A stretch of 64,000 nt of DNA. Origin: Warburgia ugandensis (taxonomy: Eukaryota; Streptophyta; Magnoliopsida; Canellales; Canellaceae). Each line of letters opens with the position of its first letter. The stretch's first letter is position 1. Below, one piece after another: positions 59,521-64,000 of this stretch. The notes under the pieces are model-generated. The model had not been told where the DNA came from, did no database searches, and saw only the letters and a list, made by a program, of their open reading frames with translations. The stretch lies in NCBI GenBank assembly GCA_035236585.1, contig CP141137.1:41376057-41440056 (forward strand). The letters are read 5' to 3'. The translations under genes were made by a program, and so were the position numbers.

Positions 59521-62423
59521 TGTAATGACTCAAAAATTTTCAACGTTATTATATCACTTTTACAATCATGATGTTTGGTTTGTTTATTTTGGAAATTTAG
59601 ATGCTTAAATCACCCTAATAGGTGGTTAGATGTTTTATTTTAATTAAAATAGGAAACAAATAAATTTGTAAAAAAAACTTAGTTTCATTAGATTTTATAC
59701 TCAAAATGGAATCCAACGCCTTAAAAAATGCCAAAAACAGAGTTCATATGACCAAGTTATGGCCATTTGAAGATGAGGGACATTTCTATAAATTAAATAA
59801 AAATGAGGAGGACTGGAAAACGTAGGGGGCTGTTTTACTAACGGCACCCCCCTCAGGTCGTCCCCTACCTCCAGCCACCAACTTGCATGATCACCACCTC
59901 TGTGAGGCAGCAAAAATGGTGGCACCGCCATGGGCAACACCACCTTGGTAGGGCTATAAGAAGCCCTCTTCCCTCCTCCTCAACCATCCCTCCTCTATTT
60001 TTCCCTACGAATTCCGGCAATGGCCAGGTCCTTTCTTCGAGCTGGCCATTTCCCTCTCTTATCTTTTCCCCCCTTCTTCCTCCGATCTCACCAAACATTG
60101 GGTTTTTGCCTCTTCTTCGTGGTTGCCAGCGACCTAGGTTTTTAGAGCTAAAAAGGGCGCACCTCCGGCGATGGGTCCCCTCCTAGGCTACCTAAGGCCC
60201 CTCTTTCCCCTCTCTCTATTTTTCCCTTCTTTCAGGTCGGATCTGGGCGTTTCCCGACTGGAGAACACGCCGGGAAAGCCGAGTTCCTCCTGGTTCCATG
60301 CAACCTAGGCATCCTCGGGGCGTGGTGCATGATGTGGGGCATGGGTCCTGGCTCGACCAGGATGCACGGGGTGCCCTGGGAGCTGAGATGCGCCATGCTG
60401 CGCCAAAGATGCATCTGCGCGATGCCATCCAGGACGCGCATCATAACGCGTCATTTGGGCATGCGTGCATGTGCAAACGTGGTCCTTGGCGTGGCCTTCG
60501 GGCACGCACGACGTGAGGGCATGGGTCCTAGTTCGACCAGGGCACACGAGCATCTTGGGAACCATGATGCGCGGGCCCTACGCATAGACAAATCTGGTTC
60601 ATCCGTGATTTTGGGGCACTAAAAGTGCAATTACGGAGGTTGTAGGACTCCAATTGAAGATCCGAAAGAACCGTTGCATCTGTATTAACGGTGCAAACCT
60701 AATGAGACTATAAAACTTAGGATCATAGAACTATTCAATATAACTATAGCCTAAGAACTATAAAGATCTTCTAGATCTAGCCGAGAAGCGCACTAAGCAA
60801 GGGCCTATAGATCCAAAAAGGCAGATTTAGCCATTAATCTATATGTCTAAGTAACGACCCATAAAAGTTGGAAAATAATACTTGCATCCTTGTTATCCAT
60901 TAATATCCAGGGTTGCATAGAAGTGATCCAGGGTCGAGTAGTGAAGAACATGATTCGAGGAACATCGAGGTAGGTAGTCTGATACTACTAAGTTTTCAAA
61001 TACATTTCAAATCTGAATGCTTTACTTGGCTTTAATTACTGTATTTAGCATGTCTTTTGAGATATGATGTTCTTATATGAGTACACAGATTTGTCTTCAT
61101 GATTTATGGCCTTAAAGCACTTGAATCTATCACCATGTTTAGCATGGTTTTGGGATACGATGTTTTTGCACAAGCATATGGAATTATGGCTTTGAATGCG
61201 ATTACTGGCATGAGCAGATTTTATGCATTGCTTGCATGTTTTGAAAACAAATGCCTAAATTGCATGATTTACGATGTATGAGATTTTGGATTATCTATAT
61301 ATGCTTTTTAGTGGGCAGATCGCTGAATGAGGTAGTCCACGGTGGGCACTATGTTGAGAGGTTGTTATGTATAGGGTTGGCCTCCTGGCCTCTACCAGCA
61401 AAAAGGTGGATGGTATCACTGCCAAAAAGGCATTGTCCCTTCCCTGACTGCTATGGTAAATAGGGATGACCACTGGAGGTGTCACGGCACCCTTTCGGGG
61501 ACAATCATAGTCTTGTGGAGGCTATGGTGGGTAGGTCTCTAGATACCGGAGCCACACAATTCAGCTGTGTCCTAATTGTGAGCATAGTGATCCTATGATT
61601 TCAGTGTGATTGATATGCATATAGCATTGAGATGGTTGTATATGAGTACTCATGACCAGTTGGTGCGATGTGTATGCCGAGAGACTAATGTGCATGATAC
61701 TAGCATCTGCTTGAACGATGCCTATTTTAAGGGTTTCATGATTATTATATTTGACTTGCTGGTTTAATGCATTGGCCGAGATCTTCGTATGTGGATCTAT
61801 TGATTTCTATTTCATGATTTTGATCATATTTATATCATTGAATACTAGATTATGAGAAAGGATTCCATGATTGAAATTGCATAAATAAGCTTATGTTTTA
61901 TGCATAACTATGCATGCTTATACAAAAAGAATCAGTAATGTTTTACATGAAAAGCTCTTAGAATCATGCATGTTGCCTACCGTGTTTTCAACATAGTAGT
62001 ATCAGATCACCTACTGAGTATGAGAAATACTCACCTAAATATATTATTTTTCAGGATAGCTCCACTCACGAGTAGAAGAACCATCAAGAAATGTTAGTGC
62101 TACGATCAAGTAAATGAAGAAGAGACAAGTATGAATGTAAGTAAACACTCTCCCTTTGGACATGTATCTGTATTTATTTATAGTTGGGCTGTGAGCTGTG
62201 ACTAGATAGACCTGGGAAGACATTTATGATTACAGTAATTTTAAAAAACTACTTTGGTTGTTGTGAAAGCAAATGGCACTTGGGGTTTTCAAAATGAGTT
62301 TAAAACAAAAGATTTTTCGCTGCATTGCATCGTTTTATAAAATGGTTTTCAAATAGGGATGCATCCCGCCCTAGGAATTAGATATTGCATTTAAAAATGC
62401 ATGGGAGATCCCGTGTCGTCACA
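59521..62423 (+). repeat. 3' LTR (2,903 bp) of the second LARD-like element
   Basis: It begins at TGTAATGACTC directly after the polypurine tract and ends GTCGTCACA before AGAAA. It is longer than the 5' LTR. The extra sequence includes a stretch ending in gtgggcactatgttgagagg-type sequence near 61340, resembling the Tekay LTR region that carries gagatgggca-like boxes in other families. Confidence 0.8.
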
Positions 62424-64000
62424 AGAAATAGAGTGGCAAATGCTTTATCTTGGCACCAAGACTTCTATGTCCCGAACCATGTCAATCATGAGGTATACCT
62501 CAAAGCCACTACATAGGACCTCTTCCAGGTATTCAATGGGGAACCCTTTCCTCCAAGTCTCTGCTCTATTAGTAGCTCATTGTACGAAGATAGAGGACTT
62601 AGCAGAAGAAGTATAAATAGACCCCAAGCTTTGCAATGTTATCTAAGAGCTTTTGGTGGATCCCAACAACCACCCAGGGTGTACTTTCATGCAAGGCATT
62701 TTACTGTTCCGTGGAAAACTGGATCTTCTCAACTTTTCAACTTGCATTGTTGTTTTATTACGTGAGTTTCATTCTACACTTGGAGGGGCCCATTCAGCAT
62801 TCTTTCACACTTATATGTATGTTTCTTAGATGCTATATTGGGAAGGTATATGCCAAGATATACAGAGGTTTGTTGCAGCATGTGAATTGTGCCAAGGAAA
62901 CAAGTATGCTTTGTCCAAACCTAAGGGACTAGTTTACGCTCTCTCTATACCATTATTAGCTTGGGGTGATAATGGATTTTATCAGTGGACTTCCAAAAGC
63001 TCAAGGTTTTAACACCATATTGGTTGTAGTTGGCTGTCTTAACAAGTTCAACCACTTCCTTCCTCTAAGTCACCCCTATAATGCTAAAGATGTAGCCAGT
63101 TTATTTGATAAAGAAGTGGTCAAGTTATATATATATCTACAATCCATAGTTTTCAATAGGGATCGTGTATTTATTAATCATTTTTGGACATCATTGTTTA
63201 AGCAAGTAGGTATAGTGTTGAAAATGAGCTCATCATAACATCGTCAATCAAATAGCCAAACTAAAGTTAACAACTGCTACTTGGAAATGTATCTATGCTA
63301 CTTTGTGGAAACAAGTATAAAACTTAGCATACATGTATCTGTTGGGAAGAATATTAGCATTAGACAACCTTCTAAAGCTTCGCAAGTATGATTCCATTTA
63401 GAGCACTTTATGGACACGACCCACCAGTATTACTGAAATTTACTGGTAAGGAATCCCTTGTGGAAGAGGTAAATGAACAGTTTACTGGCCGTAATGAGAT
63501 TCTATCAAAATTGAAGCACAACTTAAAATAGGCCCAAGCATGCATGAAAACTTGGGCTAATGTTGGTAGGAGCGATCTATATTTTCAGCCAAGTGATTTA
63601 GTTTATTTAAAGATTCACCCTTATTGCCCAAAATCCCTAGCTGCTTGAGTAAATGAGAAGTTGTGTCCTCACTATTATTTCCCCTATACCATACTTGAGA
63701 AGATTGGAGAAGTCGTTTGGTTATCATCAATTACAAAAATCCACCTAGTTTTCCATGTTTCTCAATTGAAAACAGCCACCACTCCTACTCTAACTTTTGA
63801 TCCACTTCCTAATTATTTATCCAAAGACCTAGAACTCAAAGTATATCGAGCAGTGGTAAACAAACTCATTAATCATTGACTACATAGATAGAAGTCTTGA
63901 TTCAATGGGAGGGTGTACTGGATCATGACATCACTTGGGAAATATTTGATGTCGTTAAGGTTCAGTTTATTACTTTTTGCCTTGAGGATAACATGGTTTT
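62424..64000 (+). mobile_element. Integrase and chromodomain part of the interrupted chromovirus
   Basis: After the AGAAA duplication the sequence returns to the chromovirus. The zinc-binding region shows EFHSTLGGAHSAFFHTYMYV and CQDIQRFVAACELCQGNKYA. The core shows MDFISGLPKAQGFNTILVVV, then FNRDRVFINHFW. The C-terminal region has VSQLKTA near 63760, and a chromodomain-like end (IQWEGVLDHDITWEIF, FCLEDNMV) reaches the window edge. It is a fossil with several breaks. Confidence 0.8.

Larger units (their letters stand above)
53877..62423 (+). mobile_element. Second LARD-like non-coding LTR retrotransposon
   Basis: The target duplication AGAAA is at 53872-53876 and 62424-62428. The 5' LTR is 53877-55893, primer site TGGTATTAGAGCT at 55896, internal domain 55894-59520, polypurine tract AAAGGGGG at 59507 and 3' LTR 59521-62423. 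LTRs start TGTAATGACTCAAAAATTTT and end CGTCACA. The bases before the tract (AATTTCGTGGACGAAATT) are Tekay-like, as in the first LARD-like element. The internal domain is 3,627 bp with no gag or pol similarity. LTR divergence of about 5-6% by eye suggests a few million years. Ends and duplication are intact, and the LTRs differ in length by about 0.9 kb. Confidence 0.8.
52091..64000 (+). mobile_element. Reina-like chromovirus (Ty3/Gypsy), broken, interrupted and running off the right edge
   Basis: Parts in order: a primer site TGGTATCAAAGCC at 52094 following an LTR-like end (ctaaca); a gag remnant around 52170-52500 with RKLDLPFFKGSDPYGCLYQV-like wording; RT at about 52700-53440; RNase H at about 53490-53876; then, after the 8.5 kb insertion, the integrase zinc domain (about 62740-62920), integrase core (62966-63238), C-terminal region, and a chromodomain-like end (63890-63990, with WEG and then TWEIF). 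The RT wording [28 protein letters not shown] suits the chromovirus group with short LTRs. It is broken in many places. The 3' end lies outside the window. Confidence 0.75.

Overview
The window is nuclear DNA from a plant, most likely a flowering plant with a repeat-rich genome. The evidence is one recognisable host gene, a chlorophyllase, surrounded by stacked LTR retrotransposons of plant lineages: Athila-like, Tekay-type chromovirus relatives, a Reina-like chromovirus with a chromodomain, and a SIRE-like Copia. The species cannot be named from the sequence. No rRNA, tRNA, CRISPR or prokaryotic gene organisation was seen.

Layout. Positions 1-1918 look like part of a minus-strand LTR running off the left edge. 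Positions 1919 to about 35790 are an old plus-strand Athila-like element with LTRs at about 2386-5060 and 28624-35790. It is preceded by the 3' untranslated tail of a second copy, which suggests a tandem. Three later elements sit inside it: a minus-strand Athila-like element (about 5585-12809), a 14.7 kb non-coding element with 5.5-5.6 kb LTRs (13588-28296, target duplication AAAAT), and a 4.8 kb solo LTR (30466-35293, target duplication GTTTC). Positions 35791-39204 hold a minus-strand LTR with part of its internal region, followed by a Copia reverse transcriptase fragment (39222-39830).

The host gene is on the minus strand: exon 1 at 50810-51025 and exon 2 at 41471-42154, joined in phase 0 across an 8,655 bp intron. 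The two exons encode 299 residues with the lipase motif GHSRG and candidate Asp and His of the triad. The intron carries a shrunken antisense Ty3/Gypsy element (about 46063-48567) and at least three MITE-like inverted-repeat elements.

Upstream of the gene, from about 52091 to beyond the right edge, is a chromodomain-bearing Ty3/Gypsy fossil. It is interrupted by a second non-coding long-LTR element (53877-62423, target duplication AGAAA). The two non-coding elements share Tekay-like ends and internal domains of nearly equal length (3,563 and 3,627 bp). This is the LARD (large retrotransposon derivative) architecture.

The most notable observations are these two LARD-like elements, the patchy near-identity between LTR partners in two unrelated families, a cluster of short palindromic repeats just after one primer-binding site, and the TE-loaded chlorophyllase intron. 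No new host system beyond these was found.
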